Origin: Tetracentron sinense
Taxonomy: Eukaryota; Streptophyta; Magnoliopsida; Trochodendrales; Trochodendraceae
Length of the DNA stretch: 64,000 nt
Assembly: GCA_015143295.1 (NCBI GenBank)
Contig: CM026559.1
Location: forward strand, 21,590,826-21,654,825
Reading direction: 5' to 3'
In this document: positions 53,001 through 64,000 of the stretch, one piece after another
How positions within the stretch are numbered: position 1 is the first letter of the stretch
Layout of the letters: each line of letters begins with the position of its first letter
Notes under the pieces: model-generated
What the model was told of the DNA's origin: nothing
Database searches by the model: none
The model's input: only the letters and a program-made list of their open reading frames with translations
Position numbers and translations under genes: made by a program

Positions 53001-56000
53001 TCAAGACCTCGCCGCGCCAGGGGCAAGGGACATTCAAAAGCAAGGGGCAAGCCCATTCTCCAGTCTCTGACATAATTTCAACTCCCCCAAGACAATGCTT
53101 GGAGCAGGGTGGCAACTTGTTTTTCAAAACACGAAGTAGAGCTAACACCCGAATAAGTGGCTTACAACTGTAGGAAAGCTGCACAAATCTACTAGTAATG
53201 GGGCAAATACCTCACCCGGTAAAAGCTAGGGGCAATCTCGGACTGATCACCGGACCCGAATCAATCAAATAGGCAAAATCAAAGTATAGTGCTTAAAGGT
53301 CTTGTCTGATAACGCTTGCACTTTTAGCCACTTCGGGAAAGGACAGGAAGCCATCTTTGGCACCCCTTCATCCCCTTTAATGTAAACCCATTTTATAAAT
53401 CAAGGAAATTCGCTAGTTAGCCCCTTTGAGCCTAACGACCTTTCTTTTACAAAAACCTTTTCAGGGACACCCTCCCTTGCCTGGTAGTGCCATTAGCTTG
53501 TACTACGTCATGACTTGATCCTACAAAGGATACGTAGGCAACCTGACAAATGAGGAGCGGTCACAAAAAAGGGAGCACACCTCCCCCGGGTCTCCCCACA
53601 CTGAATCAAACTGTCCCCAAGGGAACCAAAGCCTCACTAAAACCTCTCCCCACGGAGCCTATCAGAGTAAAAATCCTTTCAATTTTCCCAAATCGAATCA
53701 ACATCAAAGTATACAAAATTTTCGTAAAAGGAAAACCCAAAATAGAAGTCAAAACATCTTCCAGAGTCAGAGACTCCCCACAGAGATAAAACTCTCCGGA
53801 CACTTCCTCCTAGGAGAGACAACCTCTCTCACTCTCCCTAGTAGGGACAACCTCTCTCAAATTCCCCAGGGGAGCAAAAGAAAAACTCCCCAAGAGAGTG
53901 AAGACCAACTGTAACAAGTACACATCCCTAAGGGAGTGCAAATCAATTGCAACCAAAGCAATCTTAGGATGTCTCAAACTTCGGTCCCCTAGCCTACATT
54001 TCATCCTATCACAAGTTTTCCTAGATCCCTTAGAGACTGAAAGTGCAAGCATCTTATCATGCAAGTATCCGAGAGCGAAATACCGACATCCAAGGCAATG
54101 GGAACAGAACTCCATTCAAAACCATCGTGGGCCCAATGAAAACCAGAAATGGCATTAGTGCACAAAAATTACGTGAACCCCAGACCTAGTCTCGAGACCA
54201 GGGACAAAAAAGGAAAGAAAATTTATCAGCTTCGCAAGCATGAGGAAAACCGGCAAAGGCCTCATCACGTAAAAATTATGTAAACCCCATGACTTGGTCA
54301 TTCGAAGGGTAAAAAAGGGAAAAAAAGCTGAAAATCAGTTCAGTAGCAACATTCGGCAACGATCAGACTTATCGAATTCCCTAAATATCCCCAGTAGTCA
54401 GCATCCCTCTACGGACCGGTATCTCCAGCAGAGATGCCAACAAAGAATATCTCTAGCAGGTGGTTAACTCCCAAGCATTCCCCAGTAGAGAATCCTTCAG
54501 AAAATAGCTCCCCAGTATACAGGCAAACATCGAAAAATCCCCAGCAAATTGAAAATCCTCAAACTCCCTGGCAGTAGTCTCCAACAGTGTTCAAATCCCC
54601 AGTAAACAGTTGAAGTTCTCCAGCAAAGTCCGACTCCGTAAAGTGCAAAGCAGGACTTCATCAATGTCACTACAGGAAAAATCTATTCAACATTGTACGT
54701 TGCCCCTAAGGACATAACCCATTCACCATGTGAAAGTGGTCTCCCTGTTAAATCACATAAGCAAAAGAAGCATTCAACTTCAAATCCTAAGTCTTCTTCC
54801 CATCCACGAATTCCTAGGTAGCTCTTGAGTCTGTCAACCCTTGTGACGTCTCCCAATCACTATCAGAGTTCCACTACTCACCAGAACAATTATTCTAAAT
54901 GTCTGTCTATCGACTTGGTCAGATTAAACAGAACTCAGCAATCGCCCGAGATGCATCCCGATTCCAGCAAGAGGCGAGAGCAAGATCACATGCCTCCGAA
55001 GCCTTCAATCAACAAAGGACTAGTCTCCAAGAGCGAGTCATATATCCAACCCTCCATCAACCTTCATACCATATCAGGGAAACTAGAGCTAGTCAGGCCT
55101 TCCATGTATCAGCATAGGTCTGCCATCCTGTAAAGTCAACACACACACTCTAGCTATAAGCTGCACACTAGTTGCACACACTCAATCGAGTCACGCATAA
55201 TACACTCTAGCCACACACTAGTTGAACACACTCAATCGAGTCACTCACTGCACTTAAGCTAGCTGCATTCAAAGTTTCACATTGCACTCTAGCTGCACAC
55301 AATCAAGTTACACTCAATGCATCCTAGCTACATATTAGCTGCATAAGGTGAAAGCCTCATCCAATGCATTCAACCCACACAACGTAGCACTTTAACCATA
55401 TGTACTTAATTCGATCACAACCAAAGTTGCGTTCCAGTTGCTTTTCAGCATTATCCAAACATACTCAAAATCCAGTGCCTCTCGGCCATATCAATATGAA
55501 ATTCGGCATTATGCCTTAAACCTTTTGACACTCCTGTGTGTCCTTAACATCCTGTGTGTACCTTTACAATGAACACCACCAGCATGCCCTCCTTTGTGAC
55601 ACCCTTGTGTGTCCTTGACATCCCGTGTATACCTTTACAGTGTACACCACTAGCATGTCCTTCTTTGTGACACCCCCGTGTGTCCTTGACATCCTGTGTG
55701 CTCTGTGACGCCCTCGTCACACCGTAGACTCACCAGCATGTCCCCCTTTATGACACCTCCATATGTCCTCGATATCTTGTGTGTACCTTTATAGTGTACA
55801 TCACCTGATTGTCCACCCTTTGTGACACCCCCGTGTGTCCTTGACATCCCGTGTACCTTTACAGCGTACACCACCTGCATGCCCCTCCCCCTCTATGACA
55901 TCCCCATGTGTCCTACATATCTTAGGTGCTCCATGATAACCTTGTCACGCCGCAGTCTCACCTTGCATGTCCATCACATATGAGTCTCCATTGACACCGA

Positions 56001-56518
56001 GTCAATATATCGAGTCTCACCGCATGTACCCCTAGAGACACCCCCATGTGATCTCGACCTCCCGAGTCTCCATTGATGCCGAATCAATACACCGATACTC
56101 ACTACATGTCGACACCTCATGTGTCTTTGAGATCCTAGGTCTCAGTTGACACCGAGTCAATACAGTGACACCTTGCATGTCCAAAACCCTGTGTGTTCTT
56201 GACACCCTGTACGTCCTCTGATCGTCTCAGTTAATATCCCTAGAGAAACACCAACTCGATCACAACCCTGTCGCTTCTGAGCGACACCCTCTTTAGGCTA
56301 AGTGCCTCCGGGCCATGCTATTTCTGCATCTATAACTTTCCCCATCTACTCACTATCCCCTAGCAGTAGTCCTGATCACTTCACAAGCACTCACCACTTG
56401 CATAGCACACACCCTACTGTATTTTCCCTAAACCTAATCTTGGTGTAAAAATCAGATGATTCCAGTGTTTGTCGTTTAAAATCGTCAATCTCGGCATTCT
56501 CCGATAAAGAGGGGCAGC
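50045..56518 (+). other. LARD internal region: primer site, no genes, purine tract
   Basis: TGGCGACTATGCTGGAGA at 50,049-50,066 resembles a tRNA primer site and AAAGAGGGGCAGC at 56,506-56,518 is the purine tract. Between them no open frame carries a recognisable domain. The longest (118 codons, minus, 52,700-53,056) is unrecognised. The sequence has recurrent CTCCCC and CCCCAG words at 53,580-54,660, a CACACTCTAGCTGCACAC-type repeat at 55,140-55,340 and a tandem array at 55,525-55,960. Confidence 0.75.
55525..55960 (+). repeat. ~77-bp tandem repeat in the LARD interior, about six copies
   Basis: Each unit has GACACCCCCGTGTGTCCTTG, ACATCCCGTGTGTACC and ACACCACCAGCATG. Spacing changes where a unit is partly replaced by GCCCTCGTCACACCG. 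A looser series of ACACCGAGTCAATA phrases follows to about 56,230. Confidence 0.75.
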
Positions 56519-59010
56519 TGTATGCACCTAATTTTTACACCCCTAGTTAAAGCTTCTTAACCATGGTTAATCCCCTGCCAAGGCCCTTAACTCTAGGACA
56601 AACCCTAATAGACTTAAAAAAACCTAGCAAACCCTAGAACCTAACCAAAACCCTAGGTAAACCCTAGGCGAACCCTAGCCTAGTCTAGCCCTAACTATAG
56701 GTCAACCCTAGCCTAGCCTTAGCCCTAGCCTAGCCTAGCCCTAACCGTAGGTGAACCCTAGTCTAGGATCAAACCCTAAGTCCAAGCCCTAGTAGGCCCT
56801 AGTCCCTTAGAGCTCAAGTCCTAACCCCTAAAAATCCCTTGGGCATCAAGCATCTCGGCCTGGGCCTAAGCCCAGGCCTAGTAAATTCAAAAATCCAACC
56901 CTCGTACCATGTGCATGCCTAGGCCAAGGCCCTGTGGTTCAAGTCGGTAATCAGATTACCAACACCCTCTTTATTTAAAGGCTCAGGGTGTCGGTAATCG
57001 AATTATCGACACCACTGGATATCGTCTTTTGCAGCACACCACTCCCCCTGCAGTTCAGGCACGCCCTACACCTCCCCTCTCCGGCTGCAGGCAGCCTCTC
57101 AGGGCCATGATGCCCCTCTTACCCTTGTACAAATCCGATGGGTGTCCCTTGGGTCCTCCCTTATAAAAACCGAATCCCTCCCAAGCTCCAAATCAATTTG
57201 CAAACTCCCTAATCCGAATCCCTGGGCGAGGTACTAGGGGTCCCCCAAGTCATGAGGGAACCCCTGGTTCACCCCCTGTAGCAGCCCTTGGGGCTATCTT
57301 CATTTTCTGGGAAATAACCAGGGTGTCGGTAAACTCAATACTGACACCCTTGCAGCTTGCATTTGTAGCCATTGTGGGCCCCACCTGAGCCTCCCCAGGG
57401 CCCAACCAAGGACTAGGGTTGTTCCCTTGGATCTCCCCAACATTTCTCCTGAAGACCTCTTAAACCCTAGTTAAGCTGAACTAAGGTTAAAATCCAATAA
57501 AACAAGAACTGTCCAGGATATCGGTAATCAAATTACCGACATAAATGATTTTATGTACAGGATGAACAGTATCACTTTGACACAATATGGGGCCCACACC
57601 AGGCCACCCCTGGAGTCCAAACCAGGCCCATTTTTTTCCCTATATTGCCCTCTTTAAAACCATAAATTGTGGGCCCCTCAACACCTCCCCTAACTCGAGT
57701 TACAGGGAGCCAAAGTTGGGCAAAAATCATGCTAACTGTGAGTAATCGGATTACCGACAGTATGAGCTTTGAGCTTTTTGGGCCTTTGCAGTAGGCCCAC
57801 AGTCCATGGGGGCCCTCCACAAACTTGGCCATGACACTTGGGGCCCACCCAGAGCTTAACCAAGCCTATCCTTGCCTTAACCATGGTTAACTCAATCACA
57901 ATTAAGAGTTAACCATGGTTAACTCTCCAAATCAACTTGGAAAAATTATGAAAAATCCCTAAAATTCCAAAAAATCCTAATACTTGGAAAAATTATGTTT
58001 TTGATTGTATGATCATGCCTAGCCATGGTTAGATGAGTTGAACCATTGTTAACACTTGGTTTAACCATGATTAAGCCCATTTAAACTTTGGTTAAATTCC
58101 CAAAATAACCCTGAAAGAAGCAAGAAAGGCAAAAATGTTCAAACTAGCCCAACCTCGGTTATCCAGAGGTAAAAACCCATGTCTTAACTATAGTTAGCCC
58201 ACTTAACTTGGGAAATTTAAGAAAAATCCCTAAAAATCATCAATTCAAATTTAAGGACCATAATTCAAACTTGAACCTTCAACACTTAGCCTACCGGGCT
58301 CATCCTAGGCCTACCGGGCCTAACCCCAAGCCTACCGGGCTTACTCTTTGCCTACCGGGCCCAGCTCTAGTCTATCGGACTGAAACCTTAGCCTACCGGG
58401 CTTACTCTTGGCCCACCGAGCCCCATCTCGGCCTACCAGGCCAAACCCTAGTCTACCAGACTTCCTCTTGGCCTACCAGGCCTAAGCCTACCGGGCTTCA
58501 ACCTTAGCCTACTGGGCCCAATCGAACTAAGCACTACCAACACGGTCAACTCAACCCTAGTCTACCGGACTAGATCCTAAGCCACCCTTGGTGCACACAC
58601 AACACTCCCCCTAACCTCGGCACAGGCTCACGTGCCAGAACTACACTCGGTCTAATCTCACCCCAATGTGAGTACGTAGGCAACCCAACTCAGGCTCGAC
58701 CCTAGTTTAGATTTTCCCTTCTTGGGTTAGTATAAACTAAATTTCAGGCATTTGACTAATAACTTGATCTTAATTAGCTTAACCCTAGTAAGTAGGGAAC
58801 CGTTGTAAAACGGAAGTGCCGGGGTGGCTAACACCTTCCCCGGACTTAACTGAACCTCTTACCTAGAATTCTAAGCAAACCAAGACCTTATTCATTGTAT
58901 GGGACTTATCCCTACCGAAAATATAAGTGGCGACTCTAAACATAAAATCAACCGACCACATTGCCAGGACAGCACCCTCCTATGTCCGGGGATTGAAATC
59001 CTTGCTTACA
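56519..59010 (+). repeat. LARD 3' LTR (2,492 bp)
   Basis: Aligned to the left LTR it keeps the order of the CCCTAG-rich part, five GTCGGTAATC palindromes (56,942, 56,986, 57,323, 57,518, 57,737), TATA box (57,162), AACCATGG palindromes and CTACCGGGCC repeat. It lacks the ~350-bp segment found at 45,600-45,945. Confidence 0.88.
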
Positions 59011-59015
59011 AAGGG

Positions 59016-59470
59016 AATGAGAGAAAATAATTTCCAGAGTTTCTATGGACTCTAGAGATACCCCAAAGTACTCTCAACACACTCCCCAAGTCCACATTTT
59101 CGGACTAGACGGGTTCTAGTTAAATAGAGAAGCAAAGCCAAGTTTATAGAAGTTGCTAAAAGCCAAAAAGACAAGAAAATCTGTATCAGGGTCAACCCTG
59201 GGCACTTTGGGTCGACCTAAATGTGCACTTCGGTCGACCCCAAGTGCCTCTCAAGGTCGACCCAAAATGGTCAGGGTCGACCTTGAAGAGCATTTTTGAC
59301 ATTTTTCTTCCTTTTAATGCCTAATGCTTTGCTTCAATTGGTCTAAGCTTTTTGGAATCATTTTCTATGATTTTGGGCATTTTCATTGGAATGATTTTTG
59401 GTCTTCAAAGTCTCACTTACCATCTTAAAACTTGAGCCATTCTTGGGTGATGATTCTTCATGCTTATAGA
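59016..59470 (-). mobile_element. Copia-like LTR remnant (minus), right half
   Basis: This continues the LTR broken by the LARD element. GGTCGACC words in both orientations (GGGTCGACCTAAA, TCGGTCGACCCC, AGGTCGACCC, GGGTCGACCTTG) cluster at 59,180-59,285, comparable in place and style to the clusters in the other copia LTRs. The end next to the LINE was not fixed. Confidence 0.5.
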
Positions 59471-59546
59471 AAAAAAGAGGAGGAGATCTGGAAAGCTTGA
59501 GGGATCGGGCAACTCCTTGTGAAGTTTCTTCGTGAAATTAGGGTTC

Positions 59547-61359
59547 ATGGCAGCCCTTGCGGCTGCCTCCACCGTAGATGGAGAATCTCCCACTCGGCCT
59601 CTTGATCCTAATCCATCCTTTGCCTTTGTTCTTGGAAACAGCCATGCTAATCTGGATCAAAGAAAACCTAATGGAGATTTGATTCTGCGCTCTTTGAATA
59701 TTAAGGAGAGTTCTAGCTTTCAAGGGGAACCAGCCCTTTATTTTTCGACTCAAGAACTTGAAAGATCAGCATCTCCTCTCAGTTATGCCCTTATTGCAAA
59801 ATGCTCCTATGGAAGACCAAAGTTAGACGATCTTCAAGCCTTCATAAAAGAATTTTTTCATATCCAGCAGAACTTCTCGGTGGGTGTCATGGATACTCGA
59901 CATATTTTGATTAGATTTCAGAATGAATATGAATACCTAGGCGTGTGGATGAAGGACTACTGTTTTGTTAAAGGTAAGCTGGTTAGATTTTTTAAATGGA
60001 CGCCACATTTTAGATCTGGGCAAGAGACCTCCCTAGTTCCAGTTTGGATCAACCTTCCAGGGTTGCCATTGAACTTCTTTAATCCTAATGACCTCTCTTC
60101 AATAGGAAGTTTGATAGGGAGAGTTTTACTTGTTGATGGTCCAACTCGCAATCTTAGCAGACCTAGCTTGGCTAGGATCTGTGGAAGTGGATGTAAGTAA
60201 GGAGAAACTTCATAGATTCTGGTTAGGAATGGGGCATTCCAGTCGATGGCAGCGTATTATTTATGAAAAAGAAGTTAAGTTCTGTAGCAGATGCCATAAG
60301 CTTGGGCATGATGATAGCCAGTGTAAAACGCAACAGAAGATCCATTCTAAGGATCCATCGAACCATTATCGTGATCCAAAAGATGTATCCAAGGCAATAA
60401 ACCCGGAAGAGAACATAGAAGTTCTGAAAAAAAAACCTGTAGAACCGACTCATGTCTGGGTTGCCAAATCGTTTGGAAAATTATTGCCAAATCAAGGTAA
60501 TAAAGATGATATGATTAATAGAGCAACTCAAGATATTCACGGACTGGATTTAGAAATTTCTAATTCCTTTCAAGCCTTAGAAAAAGAGAATATTTTTAAT
60601 GATAATACGACATCTGTTATTGCAAAAGAATTAGCTATTCAGAGGAATAATTCGAAGGAGCTTTCTTGGATCCAGCAAACTTATACGGCTTCTCCTGTGG
60701 GCAATATTACAGAACAGAATCAAGCTTCAAATACAGATGTTTATGGGGAAAAATCAGACCTGCAAAGACAATTAGATATCAGTTTTTCATTGGCTAATAT
60801 TATCGGTACAGCAGTGGAAGATTCTGATAGTTTTGCAGCAGAAGATGAGATTGATACTGAGAACATCATGACTGGTTTCTCTAATGATATTCATCAAGAC
60901 CTTACAGAACAACAAGTAGGAAAATCCTCTTTAAACAACCCTTCAAATGCTTGCTCTAGCCTATTAAAGGATGGTTGCTCTACAGTAAATATTGCCGATC
61001 TCAGTCTAATGGAGATCAGTGTTCCTGATACTTCCAATCTCCAACTGCTTCTCAAACGGAATTAGGTTAGCATTCAAAAAAAGAAAAAATATGATTCTGA
61101 TATTTTATGGCTAACTTCTTCTTCAGCAGAATTTTATGATGATCAAATACATCCTATGTTTGAGACTAAAAAGTCTTTCATTGAAGACTCGAAAGGTTTT
61201 ATAGAGGGGCTGTCTAAATTAAATTTCTGTATAGAACATAAAGATGAAAGGGGAACCATCAAAAAGATAAAAAAGGATTTTCCCCCTTCGTCTATAATCA
61301 CAAGATCTAGAGCTGCTGCTCCAGTTGTGGAAGAAAATCCCTCAAGTTCCAATGTCTAG
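59547..61359 (+). pseudogene. LINE ORF1 (DUF4283 RNA-binding protein), two lesions
   Basis: The ATG at 59,547 gives MAALAAASTVDGESPTRPL. The DUF4283 core (about residues 80-215) has YALIAKCSYGRPKLDDL, DTRHILIRF, RFFKWTPHF, LVPVWINLPGLPL and SRPSLARIC, then a CCHC knuckle CSRCHKLGHDDSQC (about 60,285-60,325). A 2-bp deletion at about 60,180 (expected GTGTGGAAG reads GTGGAAG) shifts the frame, and a TAG at 61,063-61,065 interrupts the tail, which resumes to 61,359. Without the lesions the protein would be near 604 residues. Its stop lies inside the start of ORF2. Confidence 0.82.
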
Positions 61360-64000
61360 TTTCTTGTCTTGGAATATTCGAGGGGTTGGTAATTTAGCCT
61401 CTAAGGCCAGACTTAAGAAGATGATTGAAATTTATAATATCTCAATGGTTGCCCTAATGGAACCGATGCAACATTCTGATAATATTAAGCCTCTTAGCAA
61501 AATGTTAGGTCTCAATGATTATCTTCATCACCCAAAAATTTGGCTTATGTGGAAAAGGTATATCAATGTTTCTCTTATTGCTTCTTTGGACCAAGCCCTT
61601 ATTGTGGATGTCAGTGTTAAGGGTTCTGCTATTATTCGTTGTATTTTTGTGTATGCTAAATGCCTTAGGGAGGAGAGACAGATATTATGGAATGACCTTT
61701 CCCTTATTCTTTCTTCATATGATGAGCCTATTATTCTAGCTGGAGATTTTAATGCCATTGCCTCTACTGAGGAGAAAATGGGAGGTAGGGATGCTAATAT
61801 TCGTTCTATAGAAGACTTTTGTTCTTTTATCAATGAGCTTGCTCTTATTGATGCGGGTCACACAGGTAATAAGTTCACTTGGTGTAACAACCAAAAGGGG
61901 AACAACAGAATCTATGCCAGATTAGACAGAATTATGTATAATGATGCTTGGGATTTCAGGTTTCCGAATACTCAAGTCACTCATTTATCTCGGTTGAATT
62001 CTGATCACGCTCCTCTTCTGCTAAATTTTAGAAGGGAAGCTCTCCATCGTCCTTCTCAGTTCAGGTTTTAAAAGATGTGGATCTCCCATCCAGAGTTTAA
62101 AAGGTTAGTTGAGGAGTCTTGGAATTTGCCAATTTCAGCTAACCCAATTTTATCCTTCTTTCTCAAACTTAAAAGACCCAAAGTTTCTCTCAAGGTTTGG
62201 AATAAAGAGGTATTCGGGAATATTTTTTCCAAGATTAAAGATTTGGAGGAAAAAATTTGTGTTGCTGAGATAGCTCTTCAGGATCACTGGGATGAAGATC
62301 AGGAAAATATTTTGTTAGCTCTTAAAGATGATCTCCAAAAAGTCCTTATTCAAGAAGAGATTTTTTGGAGACAAAAATCTCGCATTAAATGGCTGAAGGA
62401 AGGGGACAATAACACAAAATTTTTTCATGCGGTTGTCAACCAAAGAAGAAAAAAAAATAGCATCCACAAAATAAAGAACTCTCAGGGTATTTGGATTGAG
62501 GACTCTCAAGGTATTGCTTTAGAGGTGGTGGAGTACTTTCAGAACCTTCTGACGTTTGATAACTGTGTTATTGACGATCATATTTTAAACTATATCCCTT
62601 CTCTGGTTTCGACAGAAGACAATTATTCTTTGATTGCTTCCTCCTCTTTGGAAGAGATTCAGAAAGTGGTTTTTAACATGGATGCTGACAGTGCTCCAGG
62701 TCCGGATGGTTATGATGGGTATTTTTATCAGGAATGCTGGGATATTATTAAAGAAGACTTGATGAATGCTGTGTCTCAATTTTTTTCGGACCCTCATATT
62801 CCTAAATCAATAAATGCTACAGCTATAGCATTAATTGCTAAATGTGAAAACCCTGCTACATTTGCTGATTACTGTCCTATAAGCCTTTGCAATTTTATGT
62901 ATAAGATCTTTTCTAGAATTCTTGCAGATCGCCTTGGGGCTGTTCTCCCTAACATTATTTCAGAGGAACAAAGTGCTTTTGTTAAAGGGCGTAATATTAT
63001 GGAAAACATCACAATTGCTCAAGAGATGGTCCATGAAATTGACAGGAAAACTTTTGGAGGAAACTTACTTATTAAACTGGATATGGCTAAAGCATATGAC
63101 CGTATGGAATGGGGTTTTTTGGTAGCAGTTCTTCATAAGTTTGGATTTTGTGAAGATTTTATCAGACTTATTCAAGGATGCTTTTCCACTCAATGCTTCT
63201 CTATTATTATCAATGGCACTTTGCATGGTTTCTTTCAAAGCTCGAGAGGTTTAAGACAGGGAGACCCTCTATCCCCAGCTCTATTTATTTTAGCTGAAGA
63301 GGTCCTTAGTAGAGGACTTAAAGAGATTTTATCTAATCAAACCTGCGCCTACAATATTGGGAGGTATGGATTTCCAGTTTCTCACCTTTTATTTGCTGAC
63401 GACATTCTGATTTTTTGTAATGGTAGATCTAGATGTTTGAAAAGCATTGCTGATTTTTTAAATCTCTATGAAGCTTCATCTGGTCAAAAAATTAACAAAC
63501 AAAAAAGTTCGTTGTTTTGCTCGGATAAGCTTCCTATTTCCAGAAAGAGGGCTATCTCTATATGCACAAGGATAAATTTCAAGCAATTACCTTTCACCTA
63601 TCTTGACGTTCCTATATTCAAAGGAAGACAGAAAAGATCTTATTTCTTTCCATTGATGGAAAAAATTCAGAGAAGAATTTCTGGCTGGTCTGGCAAACTT
63701 TTATCTTCAGGCGGGAGGCTGATTCTAATTAAACATGTGTTATCTTCCATTCCTGCTTATATCTTATTGGGTATTCATATCCCTGCGAGCATTAGCTCGT
63801 CTATTGATTCCTCTATTGCTAAATTTTTTTGGAACAATTCGGATCTCTCTAAAAGAAGACATTGGGTAAAGTGGAAAAAATGCTCTTTCCCGTACTCAGA
63901 AGGTGGTTTGGGTATAAGAAAAATGTCAGAATTTTCTTCAGCTTTCAGAGTTAAACAGGCTTGGAATATCTACACCTCAGAATGTCTTTGGTTGCGGTTC
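61352..64000 (+). pseudogene. LINE ORF2: AP-type endonuclease and reverse transcriptase, one stop, incomplete at window end
   Basis: ATG at 61,352 begins MSSFLSWNIRGVGN. The endonuclease shows ALMEPM, VYAKCLREERQILW, LAGDFNAI, ARLDRIMYN and SDHAPLLL, the usual metal-binding and catalytic set. A TAA at 62,069-62,071 (probably CAA before KMW) separates it from the RT, which is then open to the window end. RT motifs are SAPGPDGYDGYF, DYCPISLCNFMYKI (family Arg now Cys), QSAFVKGRNI, LDMAKAYDRMEW, GLRQGDPLSPALF and catalytic LLFADDILIF. The enzyme nicks DNA and primes reverse transcription at the nick. The RNase H and C-terminal part are outside the window. Confidence 0.85.

Larger units (their letters stand above)
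44890..59010 (+). mobile_element. Non-coding LTR element (LARD type), 14.1 kb including a nested solo LTR
   Basis: Left LTR starts TGTAAACACCCAATTTTTAC and right LTR TGTATGCACCTAATTTTTAC; they end CTTGCTCACA and CTTGCTTACA. AAGGG flanks both ends (44,885-44,889 and 59,011-59,015). A primer site follows the left LTR and a purine tract precedes the right one. The 6.4-kb interior shows no gag, protease, RT or integrase block in any frame, so it would depend on proteins from another element. The LTRs differ by many substitutions and a ~350-bp indel, so the insertion is much older than the gypsy element. Confidence 0.85.
59480..64000 (+). mobile_element. LINE, plant L1-type, 5' complete, runs off the window
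   Basis: It has an ORF1 with DUF4283 and a CCHC knuckle, followed by an overlapping ORF2 with endonuclease and reverse transcriptase. Only three disabling changes are seen in 4.4 kb (a 2-bp deletion, one TAG in ORF1, one TAA in ORF2), so it is younger than the LINE at 42,424. The RNase H and 3' end lie beyond 64,000. Confidence 0.85.

Noticed and set aside
52700-53056. 118-codon minus-strand frame in the LARD interior as a possible gag relic
   Set aside because: It has no Gag, zinc-knuckle or enzyme motif, and similar-length frames occur by chance in a 6.4-kb region of this composition.

Overview
The window looks like a piece of a large, repeat-rich flowering-plant genome. It shows plant-specific transposable-element families (CACTA/En-Spm with DUF4218 and DUF4216, a Ty3/gypsy Tat-type element with a second RNase H and an antisense gene, SIRE-like Ty1/copia, plant L1-type LINEs with a DUF4283 ORF1), GT-AG introns and plant TATA boxes. 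I see no single-copy host gene, tRNA, rRNA or CRISPR array. The species cannot be told from the sequence.

Layout. 1-1,320: a ~295-bp imperfect inverted repeat carrying two copies of a small cysteine-containing ORF. 1,320-13,464: a decayed CACTA element on the minus strand. Its 5' end is the GTAGTG-type terminus at 13,464 with CGGCGG subterminal motifs. It holds a TNP2-like transposase gene (9,053 down to 4,104), a TNPA-like/Transposase_24 gene (3,486 down to 2,062) and three tandem-repeat blocks. 13,465-18,714: AT-rich sequence with three MITEs, one inserted in another, and an unrecognised broken reading frame. 18,715 to about 42,330: a SIRE-like copia element. Its 5' LTR is split by a complete, young gypsy element (19,858-31,608) and its RT gene is split by a 2.5-kb solo LTR (35,286-37,762). 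42,394-44,312: a decayed 5' part of a LINE. 44,313-59,460: a remnant LTR split by a 14.1-kb non-coding LTR element (LARD type, 44,890-59,010), whose own left LTR is split by a 2.3-kb solo copia LTR. About 59,480-64,000: a nearly complete LINE running off the window.

The most informative object is the gypsy element. Its two 900-bp LTRs differ at 7 positions, it has 5-bp target duplications (AAAGG), a primer site, a purine tract, a Gag-Pro frame joined to Pol through an in-frame UAG in a leaky-stop context (UAG CAG UUA), and a three-exon antisense gene with its own TATA box whose two introns keep frame exactly. The hexamer CGTTGT/ACAACG is strongly over-represented across it, with 12 copies inside about 250 bp of each LTR.

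A wider theme is that several unrelated LTR families here carry clusters of short palindromic words upstream of their promoters: CGTTGT in the gypsy element, GTGTCGGTAATC palindromes and TTAACCATGGTTAA in the LARD, and GTCGA-type words in three copia LTRs.
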